From Candidatus Altimarinota bacterium (GTDB taxonomy: Bacteria > Patescibacteriota > Gracilibacteria > BD1-5 > UBA6164): a DNA stretch of 64,000 bases. Shown here in pieces: positions 22,339-31,346 of this stretch. A model generated the notes under the pieces. It did no database searches, was not told where the DNA came from, and was given only the letters and a program-made list of their open reading frames with translations. The position numbers and the translations under genes are program-made. The stretch is from contig JAIUMN010000002.1 of the NCBI GenBank assembly GCA_022565555.1, positions 16,173-80,172 of the forward strand, read 5' to 3'. The stretch's first letter is position 1; every line of letters begins with the position of its first letter.

Positions 22339-24264
22339 ATGGTTAAACAAACAAAAATTGAAATAAAAGCAAAATTTCTTCAGGAGTATATCTGATTTTT
22401 TGATAGGAGTCGTCTTATAAATGTGGAAAATCAATTAATATCAGCATTAACAAATATAAAAACAAATGCAGATTCCAGCTATAATAAATCAGCTTCTATT
22501 AATTCTTTTAAAGCATTAAGTTGATTTTTTAATAATCACTTTTCGTCCGATTTTTATAATAGGTTTGATGAAGGTTTCTTTAATAATACAAACATTGAAA
22601 ATATTTACGCTAAAATCATTGAGATTGAAAATTTTATAAAAAAATTAAAGACAGTTGTGGATTTTGCTTGAGAAATATTAATATACTCAACAATTGAATC
22701 AAATTCTATAAGTAGAGGATTCTTAGAAACATTACTAAAAAATAAAAATTATACTAAAATTACTTTTAAAAAAGATTTTTCCTTAAATCCAGATTATATT
22801 AATGAAATAAGAAATGTAGAAGTACGGTGAACTTTTCAAATACTCAATTCAAAAAAAGAGATTTTAATTTGTGATTCAACATTTTATAGTGGGGAAATAG
22901 ACAAGATTCAGGAATGAACTAAAATTGTATTCAAAAATTGTAGCTTCTTAAAAAATCAATTAAATCCAATATTTAATTTCTGAAATTGCAAATGTGATGA
23001 AATTTCGATTGAATGAGGAACTATTGAATCTATTATTAAATTTGAGAAAAATAAATGAAATAAGATAAAAATAATTAGTGTAAATACCTCTTGAATTAAA
23101 AGATGAAATATACTACTCGAAAGATTAAAAAATGTGAGTGAAATTACAATTTGATGAACTAATAAAAAATTAAAAGTTAATTCATTAGAGTTGTCCAAGG
23201 TGTATAAAACAGATTCAAGCTGACTTATATTACTATATAATATTGAATGTAATAATTTTATATATCATTGAAGTACAAATATACCAAAATTGTCTATATC
23301 TGGAGCAAAAATTGATAATTTAGAGTTTTCTGAAATTGATTTATGAAAATCAATGTTTAATAATTTAGAATTGTTAAACATCTATTTAAACTGAGCAAAT
23401 TTAAATGAATGTATCTTAAATGATATAGATTTTAAATGAAATTATAAACTATCTAAAAAAAGAATAATACGTATATTAGAAGATAAAAAAACTATAATTC
23501 CTGAGATTTCAAACTCAAAACTTAAAGATAATTATAGGCAGTTGAAATTCATAATGGATAAAAATTGAAACCATACTGAAGCAAATATTTTTTATGCTAA
23601 AGAAATGGAATATTATGAGAAAACGAAGAAAATTGATAACACAACTTTTTATCAGCTTATATTAGAATTATACCAAGAAGATTTTTCTTCAGAAAAATCA
23701 AAAGAAATATGAGAAATTATGAGTCTTAAATTTAGTAAATATGTAAATGAGTTTTGAAATAATTGGTTAAAGCCAACTTTTTTATTGCTGAATTTATCTA
23801 TTTTAGCAACTTTGATTCACTGAGCGCATAGTATGCTGAGAGCGTATGGAAATGATATCAATAACGATAATATTTTTTTAATAAAATTATTGCAGCAATA
23901 TGATTTAATTAGCCTTTTCTCAATATTTTTATTTATTTCGATGACATTTTTTATCTATAAATATTTTGATTTTTTTTATAAATTGTTCGAAAAAATAGTC
24001 TGACCAATTTTTGGAATAATAATTATACTTTTTTTATTATTTATCTGAATAAAGAGTGTAATACCAAGTTTTAATTTCTTCGAAGTTTTTGCAATCTACA
24101 TCAATCCTATCTGATTACTTCCAGAATACTCTATAATCAACTGAGAAAAAGTATATATAGTTTATAACTGAATTGAACGTTTATCATTTGTAGTATATAA
24201 AATCCTATACTGAATCATTCTTTGGCATCTTATAGTCGCAGCAAAACGAACAACCCGAAGATAA
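22339..24264 (+). CDS. Membrane protein with repeat-like sensor region
   Basis: 641 aa. The first ~370 residues form irregular short repeats of the type x-L-x-x-x-N/I with no enzyme motif. A segment LKDNYRQLKFIMDKNGNHTE followed by ANIFYAKEMEYYEK matches a helical block seen in pentapeptide-repeat membrane proteins of other phyla (R-x-L-K ... G-N ... A-x-x-F-Y-x-x-E-M). At least three C-terminal membrane segments follow (LLLNLSILATLIHG, LISLFSIFLFISMTFFI, IFGIIIILFLLFIGI). Codon use is richer in TTA/AAT/ATT than in neighbouring genes, which suggests recent acquisition. It begins 38 nt after ftsK without an intervening terminator. Role unknown. Confidence 0.75.
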
Positions 24265-24307
24265 TTTCTATTGCCGGAGATTCTGATAATAGTTTCACGA
24301 AAGGAAA

Positions 24308-24338
24308 AAAGCATTATGCAAAATCTACATAATGCTTT
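24308..24338 (+). terminator. Hairpin terminator after the 641-aa membrane protein gene
   Basis: Perfect 11-bp stem AAAGCATTATG / CATAATGCTTT, 9-nt loop, with only a short T tail. Confidence 0.6.
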
Positions 24339-24413
24339 TACTCAATGAGCTTGTGTATTTTTTGCACATACTGAATTTTCCCTTTCATCCTATAAAAAAT
24401 CCTTATAATGGGT

Positions 24414-24419
24414 ATATAT
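24414..24419 (+). promoter_or_regulatory. Possible -10 box for the RhuM-Fic gene
   Basis: TATAAT 20 bp before the start codon, in a very AT-rich stretch; no convincing -35 partner at the proper distance. Confidence 0.3.
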
Positions 24420-24438
24420 AGTATATAATAAAAGAAAT

Positions 24439-25431
24439 ATGAATAAGGGAGAAATAAAAATATTTCAGCGAGGAGAAGGGAAAACAGAGATTCAAGTACG
24501 ACTTGAAAACGAAACTGTTTGGTTAAGTTTAGAACAAATAGCAAAGATTTTTTGAAAAAATAAATCTACGATATCAAGGCATATCAACAATATTTATAAT
24601 ACATTGGAACTACTCCCAGAGCGAACTGTTGCAAAATATGCAACAGTTCAAATAGAATGAAATAGGGAAGTATTGAGAGATATAGAGTATTATAACCTTG
24701 ATATGATTATATCAGTAGGTTATCGTGTAAACTCTAAACAAGCAACGCAATTTCGTATATGGGCAACAAGCGTGTTGCGTGATTATATTACAAAAGGTTA
24801 TGCTCTCAATCAAAAACGTCTCAAAGAAAAATGATACTCTGAGTTGGAGTGAGCGATTCAGCTTGTAAAAAAAGCACTTGAGAGTGGGGATATATCAAAA
24901 GACGAAGCACTAGGACTTCTTGATATCGTGACGAGTTATACTAACACTTGGCTCTTACTTCAAAAGTATGATGAAGATGATTTGCTGAGAGAAGGGAAGA
25001 CAAAAGAATTGAGATATAAGCTTGATGCAAGTGAAGCACAAGATGCGCTTTTTGAACTGAAAGAAAACTTGCTTACCAAAGGTGAAGCAACAGATTTATT
25101 TGCAAAACTCAGAGAAGAGAGAGGACTTGAAGGGATATTTTGAAATATTTATCAAACATTTTGAGGACAAGACCTCTATCCAAGTCTTGAGGAAAAAGCA
25201 GCGCATTTACTCTATTTTATTATCAAAGACCATCCATTCACCGATGGAAATAAGCGTTCTGGAGCATTTCTTTTTATCCTCTTTCTTGCAAAAAATAACA
25301 TCCTCTTTGATAGTGAGTGAAATAGAAAAATCAATGATAGAGCGCTTGTAGCGATAACCCTTCTCATAGCCGAGAGTAATCCAAAAGACAAGGAGCTCAT
25401 GACAACTCTTGTGCTCAATCTTATAAATTAA
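24439..25431 (+). CDS. RhuM-type DNA-binding protein fused to a Fic/Doc domain
   Basis: 330 aa. The N-terminal ~170 residues are a RhuM-like domain: ETVWLSLEQIAKIFGKNKST, helix-turn-helix-like ISRHINNIY, then the diagnostic YNLDMIISVGYRVNSKQATQ and FRIWATSVLRDYITKGYALN. The C-terminal part is a Fic/Doc fold with the complete active-site loop HPFTDGNKRSG (His265), so AMP- or other NMP-transfer activity is possible. No inhibitory (S/T)-x-x-x-E-(G/N) helix is obvious; it might be supplied by the N-terminus. Such fusions occur in mobile and defence or toxin-antitoxin contexts. It stands alone between a terminator and a 48-bp palindrome. Confidence 0.9.
24623..24649. repeat. 11-bp perfect inverted repeat inside the RhuM-Fic gene
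   Basis: Arms GAACTGTTGCA and TGCAACAGTTC flank a 5-bp spacer within the coding sequence for residues about 62-71. It could be chance codon use or an operator bound by the encoded protein. Confidence 0.6.
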
Positions 25432-25495
25432 GGTGTGAATATATAGTGTGTAGGAAGTATATCTAATCATTGAAAATACTTTTATCTATTGCATA

Positions 25496-25543
25496 ATACT
25501 ACTAAATTAATTATAATATATATTATAATTAATTTAGTAGTAT
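25496..25543. repeat. 48-bp perfect palindrome
   Basis: A loop-less perfect inverted repeat whose arms begin ATACTACTAAATTAATTATA and mirror exactly. The first flanking base on each side already mismatches. It lies in the 149-bp gap between RhuM-Fic and the next gene. The outer 14 bp contain the only G/C bases; the centre is pure A/T. It could act as a bidirectional transcription stop, but it has no T run after the stem. Confidence 0.85.
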
Positions 25544-25580
25544 ATTATCTATTTTAGATAAGTATGTAATCAATAAAAAT

Positions 25581-26123
25581 ATGGAGACTAATAATATACT
25601 TCCCGACACTCCCCAGGAACTCATGGAATGAGTTGATTTTTTTGTTGAGGTGATAGAGTGAGAGGAGCTACCTTGAAGATTTTACGGTGATCAAAAAAGA
25701 AAATATGAAATTATTTTTAGGGGTTGTGATGAGGCTGTACTATGATATTTATGTTGCTATATTCAAACTAGTAATATACATGCAGGTAAATATCAAAATA
25801 TCGTCATAGAGCATTCTGTATCGGCTTACAGTCAAACACATCTAAGTGATAAAATGAAGACATACTTAGAAAAAAATTGATATATTTTGTGAAAATGACT
25901 CAGTGGGTTTTGAGTTGATATGTATGGTTGGATTATTAAAAATATGGCTTTTGAAATTGAAAGTGAGAAACCCATCATACTCGTAGCAAGCGAGAGAGAC
26001 AACAATCATATAATTTGGAACTTACTCAAGAGAGTTCAGGAAAGATATTCTACAATATTAGAATGAGTAAATTGATGAGATTCAGAATGATTTTACGTAG
26101 CGACAATTACTGTAAAAAAATAA
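25581..26123 (+). CDS. Unknown 180-aa cytoplasmic protein
   Basis: Starts METNNILPDTPQELMEGVDF and reads through eleven TGA glycines. It has alternating strands and helices (KYEIIFRGCDEAVLGYLCCY, then MYGWIIKNMAFEIESEKP, then IILVASERDNNHI) and ends in a strand pair GFYVATITVKK. The order helix-strand-strand is compatible with an acyltransferase-like or small alpha/beta fold, but no motif decides it. It is preceded by the 48-bp palindrome and followed at once by a terminator whose 5' arm overlaps its stop codon, so it is monocistronic. Function unknown. Confidence 0.7.
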
Positions 26124-26155
26124 TTTCTATTTAGTTTAAAAAGAAATTATTTTTT
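26115..26155 (+). terminator. Terminator overlapping the stop of the 180-aa gene
   Basis: Perfect 14-bp stem AAAAAATAATTTCT / AGAAATTATTTTTT, loop 13 nt; the arm's A and T runs make it usable in both directions, as the convergent gene ends at 26167. Confidence 0.8.
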
Positions 26156-26166
26156 AAAGCATGAGC

Positions 26167-26493
26167 TTATTGGGCACGATTTAGTAATTCTAATAGTCTT
26201 GTTTTGTAATTACTTACCTCACTAATAAGCTCTTCACTTAGCTGTGATTTGAAAAATATTGCCTGTTTGTCTTTTCAATCTATTAAAGCAAGAAGTACTT
26301 CTACCTCATTATGATATCCCATTTTCCATTTTTGGAAGCTTGGGACGATTGTGTTAGATTCTTGATAATCCACAATATTTCATATATCTGTATTTCTGAG
26401 TTCATGTTGTATTCTAGACATATATCTAGAAGTTCATTTTTTTCACGAACTAAGTCATTCAAAAATATCTCAATTTACAGCATCTAAAGGCAT
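26167..26493 (-). CDS. Small unknown helical protein
   Basis: 108 aa, MPLDAVNGDIFEGLSSGKKG then a largely helical sequence with charged heptad-like spacing toward the C-terminus (ELISEVSNYKTRLLELLNRAQ). No signal peptide or membrane segment. It starts 15 nt after the adk stop on the same strand, so it may be read through from adk. No family was recognised. Confidence 0.6.
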
Positions 26494-26507
26494 ATTTTTA
26501 AAATTAA

Positions 26508-27128
26508 TTATAAACTCAATTTACCTACTAGTTCCTGAAATACCTCATCAGGACTTTGGTCAGCGTTGATCTCTATTACTCGTCACTCAGCTTTTTGCTG
26601 CTCTACTATAGGAAGCGTTATATCTCTATAGAGCTCTATACGCTTAATAATCCCAGACTCATTATCATCAGCTCGCTGTATAAGAGTTTCTCAAGTTTTA
26701 GGATCAGTAAGTGTTCCACCTGGAAAGGTTTCTCAAGAAGTAGGGTTAAACATACGCCCAAGAAGACGGTCGCGAGCTTTTTCTTCTGAGAGCTCAAAGA
26801 GTATTACGCTATAATCAGGAAGAAGTCGGTCAAATATTTCTTTATTCCAGTCATTTCGTATAAATGCATCAAAAATGACGTTTTCATTACTATGATTATT
26901 TATAATATTTTGTACTGCATCTTCCATAACAGCAACTCAGAGATCAGGAGATACTTGATCTCCTCGATCATATTGCTCTTGTATTTTTTTTCAGAGTTCA
27001 CTTCATGAGGCTATAACTCTTCGAAACTCTCCTCACATCTCTAAAAGTTTAAAGTTGTATAGTTCAACAAGTTTTCGTGCCTGTGTTCATTTTCCAGAAC
27101 CTTGTATGCCAGTAAATACGAGTTTCAT
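26508..27128 (-). CDS. adk: Adenylate kinase
   Basis: 206 aa. The P-loop GIQGSGKGTQA lies at residues 7-17 and the NMP-binding region follows (LLEMGGEFR). The conserved FDAFIRN segment corresponds to the F-D-G-F-P-R-(N/T) motif, with A-F-I in place of G-F-P. The LID begins GRMFNPTSGETFPGG and lacks the four cysteines of the zinc-bearing form. DNESGIIKRIELY corresponds to D-(D/N)-x-x-x-(V/I)-x-x-R-(L/I)-x-x-Y. The enzyme interconverts ATP + AMP and 2 ADP. Relatives with degenerate FDGFPR are common in reduced genomes, so activity is likely but the substitution is notable. Confidence 0.9.
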
Positions 27129-27195
27129 ATATTGTAAAATAAAATAAAAATATCCCCCAAAGTATAGGGAAATATTTTTAGAATCAAGAAAAAAT

Positions 27196-27604
27196 TGCAA
27201 GAGTAATAAGCCGGATTCTGTACTTCGACATCAATCTATCTAGGACTTATATCACTATAAGTCTCAAGCTGGGTATTTGTTTTTGAGGCAATAGAGAACA
27301 ATGAACCTCATAGCAAACCATTCCCATTGCATCCTCAGGGGTTTACCAAGTTCAGGACAAGTCCTGCTTCATCTGTAGCATATAATCCTTACACGAAAAC
27401 GAGTTTCGCAATCAAGAGTAAACACACCAAATGACTTTTCACCTTTCTCTCGCTTACACGAAATAGTATAGTCTCTGTGGCACTTTCCGTATCCCGCACT
27501 TATGTATTATTTGCGGAACCAAAGCCGTTAGCTTTCTGAGCGTTCTCGTGATGTCCGGACTTTCCTCATCCAGCTTTAGCTGAACGTAGATGTCTGCTCT
27601 TGCA
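27196..27604 (-). ncRNA. rnpB: RNase P RNA (bacterial class A-like)
   Basis: About 409 nt. The conserved 5' core GAGGAAAGTCCGGACATC and the 3' core ACAGAATCCGGCTTAT are present in order on the minus strand. The 5' and 3' ends pair as helix P1 (TGCAAGAG with CTCTTGCA). The segment GCGAGAGAAAGGTGAAAAG matches the conserved central region. The RNA is the catalytic subunit that trims tRNA 5' leaders. A run of U directly after P1 likely ends transcription, so P1 may double as the terminator stem. Confidence 0.95.
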
Positions 27605-27610
27605 GGAGAG

Positions 27611-27638
27611 AGTATATAAGTTTTATGGATTTTGTGAA
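27611..27638 (-). promoter_or_regulatory. rnpB promoter
   Basis: On the minus strand TTCACA, 16-bp spacer, TATACT, with the -10 box 6 nt before the P1 helix, the right distance for a start at or near the mature 5' end. Confidence 0.65.
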
Positions 27639-27716
27639 GAGTTTTTTGTTATCCCATAAACACCTTGCTATATATTAATATTTTATTATATTTTATTATA
27701 TATCTAAATTTTAAAT

Positions 27717-28694
27717 ATGTCTTCAATAAATTTTTTGTCAACATCATCTAAACTTCTTATATCAGAAGCAAAAGATTTATGACTCAGTGTTGAAATAATA
27801 GACGCAGATAATAATGTATTTTTTATCTGAAATTCAGAAAAAAAGATCCTCTTTAAAAATACAGATTTTTGAGTAAATAGCGCTCTATGATTTAAGCTTG
27901 TAAATGATAAATCCCTCTGTTACACCTTACTAGAAAGAAATTGATTTCCTATAGCTAAGAGCCTCTATCTTAAAAAAGAAAATTTTAATAATTTCAAAGA
28001 ATCTGATATTTCCTGATTTCTCTTCCCGCTTGTTATAAAACCTCTTTCAGAAGCTCATTGAAATGGAGTCCGAATGAATATAAGAGATTATTGAGAACTG
28101 CAAATAAAACTTGAAACATCATTTTTAGATTACGATACCATGATTATTCAAGAACAAATCAAATGAGATGAGATACGTATGCTTGTCTTTGATAATGAAA
28201 TTATTGCTGCTTACATAAGAAAACCTCCAGTTGTTACAGGAGATGGAAAACGAACTATACAAGAATTAGTAGAATATGAAAATACAACAAACCCTTTAAG
28301 ATGAGAGCAATATGAAAATGTCTTAACTAGTATAGAGATAGATGATGAGGTGTTAGATACTTTAAAAAAGCAATCTCTAAATATTCTCTCAATACCGCGA
28401 GAATGACAGAATATTATTTTAAGGCGTAATTCCAATGTTGGGACATGAGGAACATTGGTTAATGTATCAAGTATACTTCATCCGCAAGTAAAGCAATGAG
28501 TTATCGAGTCTCTTGCAGTTTTTTGATTACATTTTGCGTGAGTTGATATCATACTTCAAGATCCTAGGAGTCCTCTTTTAAAGGAAAATTGAGTAATTTT
28601 AGAGATAAATGCAACTCCATGATTATGAGGTCATAAAGAAATGCTTTGAGTTAATTCCTGAAATCTTGTTTTAAGAAAACTATTTGGCATCTAA
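27717..28694 (+). CDS. ATP-grasp ligase, cyanophycin-synthetase-like core
   Basis: 325 aa single ATP-grasp module. Order of motifs: the ATP-binding strand PLVIKPLSEAHGNGVR, the linker IIQEQIKGDEIRMLV, AAYIRKPPVVTGDGKRTIQEL, the strand and Gly-rich turn before VNVSSILHP, GLHFAGVDIILQDP, and the metal-binding end VILEINATPGLGGH. This is the pattern of the ATP-grasp domain of cyanophycin synthetase, but the C-terminal Mur-ligase half of that enzyme is absent. Such free-standing proteins join amino acids or small peptides; the substrate here is unknown. It converges on, and overlaps by 15 nt, the DUF1704 peptidase gene, a pairing also known elsewhere. Confidence 0.88.
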
Positions 28695-30245
28695 TCTTCT
28701 TTCTATAAACCTCAAAAGACTAAGTATGCTTTTCTCTTTACGTTCTATCCGTTTAATAATCTTAAATCTCTCTATATCTAAAAACCAATACTTCTTTTTT
28801 AAGTAGAGATAGAATACCTTTGTATCAAAGATAAAGCTATCATCCTGCTTTTTTTGTTCTAGATAATAAAAAACGATATCAGAGAAAAAAAGTGGAAAAA
28901 TTATATCATTTTTTTGTCTCGATCAGGAGTATATGAGATGAATATGATCAATATCATGAAATCAAACTTTTCATAAAAATAACTTATAAAACTCTCATCA
29001 ATCTTTAAGATATCTCAGTACCTCCTCAAGTCATCGAGAGTATGCGAGATCTTTATGTTGAACTCAAGGATAATCTAAACTATAATTTCTCTTTGCTCTC
29101 AGTATACTAGATTCATAATCACGTCTCTGCTTACACTCTTTTCATAATATCCTCATATATGTTATAAAATCATTTCAATTCAAACACTCTCCTCAGAGTA
29201 TAGGAAAGAATATATGTATAATACTTTCTATATTATCAAGATTATATCACTCAAAAATCCTTTCCATAAACATCGCTATTCATTCTTCTTTTGGGAGATT
29301 ATTTGCTCATCGAAATTTTCATAATAGTGTATTATTATTATATATATTGATATAGTGTGACTCTATTTCATGAGTAATAAGTTTTAATATTCTCTCTAAC
29401 GGAAGGGTTGAAAATTGTTGACTTCTTGGTATCTCTAGAAACTTATCCCCATCGTATATTGATCATGCACTCGTTATTTTTGTTCGTTGGGGGAGTCAAT
29501 ATATTTCACATATAGTATCAAAAATTTCTCTATAATCTTTACGTGATATATTTTTTTGAAGAAATCCTTGGATTACCTGATTCTGCCTTGAGTCTTGCTC
29601 TATTCTTATAGGATTTTTTTGAGGGGCAAAGTTCCTAATCGTCTCAAGATATCACTTAATGAGTTTTTTATCAGTTTGAGATAACTTAATATTTTCTATT
29701 GTATCTATATTGGATATAAAATTATAACACCCCCAAAATTCCTCAGAATTACTTATAATTTTATTTCAAAAAATTTTTCTTTCTTTCTTCTCTATCTCAT
29801 GTATGAGTTGTAAACTCTTCGTCTTACTAAGATGGGATACTCAAGTTCATTTTTCGATTTCAAAATCAACTCATAAGACAGATATCTCAAGTATTTCTTT
29901 TATATATTCAAGTGCTTCTATAAATAAAGTCTTTCTCAGTGATTGATGTCTTGAAAAAACAAGTGTCTTTTTTGTTTTATTAATAAGTGATTCGAGTTGC
30001 AATATCTGTATTCATATCTTGAATCTATACTTTAGTCACAGTTTTTCTATAGTATAGTTAGGATAGTTGAGTCATAAATATTCTTCAAATAATGTTTCAT
30101 TCACATAGAGTCAATCTTCAATTTCTCTATAACTATATGTTACTTCAATTATCTTTTCGAGTTTACCGTGAAAAATATACTTATCAGCGAGATCAATAAG
30201 CTTATCTAGATTATGAGCTCGTAGAAGCTTAAAAGAAAATAGCAT
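28680..30245 (-). CDS. DUF1704 (MATCAP-like) putative metallocarboxypeptidase
   Basis: 521 aa. The zinc-site motif H-E-x-x-x-H is HEIESH (His292, Glu293, His297) in KLITHEIESHYIN. The family's second mark, EGIA, follows in NNLPKEEGIAMFMERI and corresponds to the 'QEGLA' element. DUF1704 includes the eukaryotic tubulin tyrosine carboxypeptidase MATCAP. Bacterial members are uncharacterised and often lie next to ATP-grasp ligases, as here. Cytoplasmic: no signal peptide. It starts 3 nt after the stop of the transglycosylase gene, so both are probably co-transcribed. A role in removing a C-terminal residue added by the ATP-grasp neighbour is inference. Confidence 0.85.
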
Positions 30246-30248
30246 ATT

Positions 30249-31139
30249 TTAATGATTAATTTCTATCATCCATTCTCACTCAGGTAACTCAAAACTCTTA
30301 ATCCATGGATTTAAAAGCCTAATTTCCCTATAGTTGTATCCCTCGTTTTGTGACCAAACTCTTAAATCTTCCACAGGTCAGACGATGTTGATTACTTGAT
30401 TTTCTGAAGGAGTATACACTCAACCTATAAAAGTATCTATAAAGCTTTTATTTTCATAATAAGATGCAAACATATACTTGATAGCTAATATACGAAAAAC
30501 GTAACGTGACGTCTCATTATTAAGAAATAAATCATAATAATTATTTACTCATTGGGAAGCCATATCTCTTCTAAGTCAATTTTCTCAGCGATTATATGCA
30601 GCAGCAACAAGTGCCCAATCTCAGAATTGATTATATAAATCCTTAAGATATATTAATGCTGCTTCAGTAGATTTTTCAAAATGATACCTCTCATCAATAT
30701 AATCATCTACTTGTAATCAGTACCTTCTTGCGGTATCAGGCATAAATTGCCAAATACCCGCAGCTCAAGCATGAGAAACTACATCATTTCGTAGTGCACT
30801 CTCAGCTATAGGTAAATATATAAAGTCCGGATGTATATCATGTTCTTGCAATCTTTCTTTAATATAAGGAATATAGAGAGGGTAGCGTTTAATATATAAA
30901 AAGGCTTGATATAAATTATTTGATACAATGAGAAACTCTCTATCAAATCGCTCTTTCATGTCTTGTCACCGCACACCATCAAAAGAAAGTTTTTCTCATC
31001 AAAATTCTATAAGCTCTTGAGGATATGAAAACACTACCCGAGCTTCTGGGTTTTTAACCTTATTGAAAAAAAATCATCATACAACTCAAGCTATCAGCAC
31101 AAAGTATACAATTCACAAAATAGAATTATTTTTTAACAT
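30249..31139 (-). CDS. Membrane-anchored lytic transglycosylase (MltD/Slt-like)
   Basis: 296 aa. An N-terminal membrane anchor (SILGIVYFVLIAGVVGGFFF) is followed by an SLT domain: catalytic Glu in PIAESALRNDVVSHAGAAGI, then GIWQFMPDTARRYGLQVDDY, AALIYLKDLYNQFGDW and AAYNRGENGLRRD. It cleaves the glycan backbone to 1,6-anhydro-muropeptides in the wall. There is no LysM tail, unlike E. coli MltD. The family call is firm; the exact subclass is less so. The gene leads the operon that continues into DUF1704 and is divergent from dnaA. Confidence 0.92.
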
Positions 31140-31210
31140 TTTCTAAAAAATAAATATAATTAAGTTATCGAAAATAGTATAAGCATTAAGCAAAGCAAAG
31201 CAAAAATAAA

Positions 31211-31233
31211 TATGTATAAAATATTTATACATA
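31211..31233. repeat. Inverted repeat with DnaA-box-like arms
   Basis: TATGTATAAA, 3-bp spacer, TTTATACATA, perfect. Each arm contains TTATACATA, a 7/9 match to the DnaA box. Confidence 0.6.
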
Positions 31234-31259
31234 AAAAACTGTCAAATATAAATTTTCTT

Positions 31260-31287
31260 TTGACCTTGTTGAAAACTTTGATATTGT
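31260..31287 (+). promoter_or_regulatory. Probable dnaA promoter
   Basis: TTGACC at 31260-31265, 16-bp spacer, TATTGT at 31282-31287, about 60 nt before the dnaA start. The box at 31308 lies downstream, so DnaA bound there would repress its own gene. Confidence 0.45.
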
Positions 31288-31346
31288 ATCCGTACAAAAT
31301 AAATAATTTATACAAAATCTTACAACATTAAAATAATTATTAAGAA

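Larger units (their letters stand above)
31140..31346. promoter_or_regulatory. dnaA upstream region, candidate origin or autoregulatory site
   Basis: 207 bp of very A/T-rich DNA between the divergent transglycosylase gene and dnaA. It contains a 10-bp inverted repeat of TTATACATA (31211-31233), a third TTATACAAA at 31308-31316, and three tandem GCAAA units at 31190-31204. These resemble DnaA boxes (consensus TTATCCACA, two mismatches). Origins often lie beside dnaA, but no cluster of perfect boxes or dnaN neighbour is seen. Confidence 0.35.
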
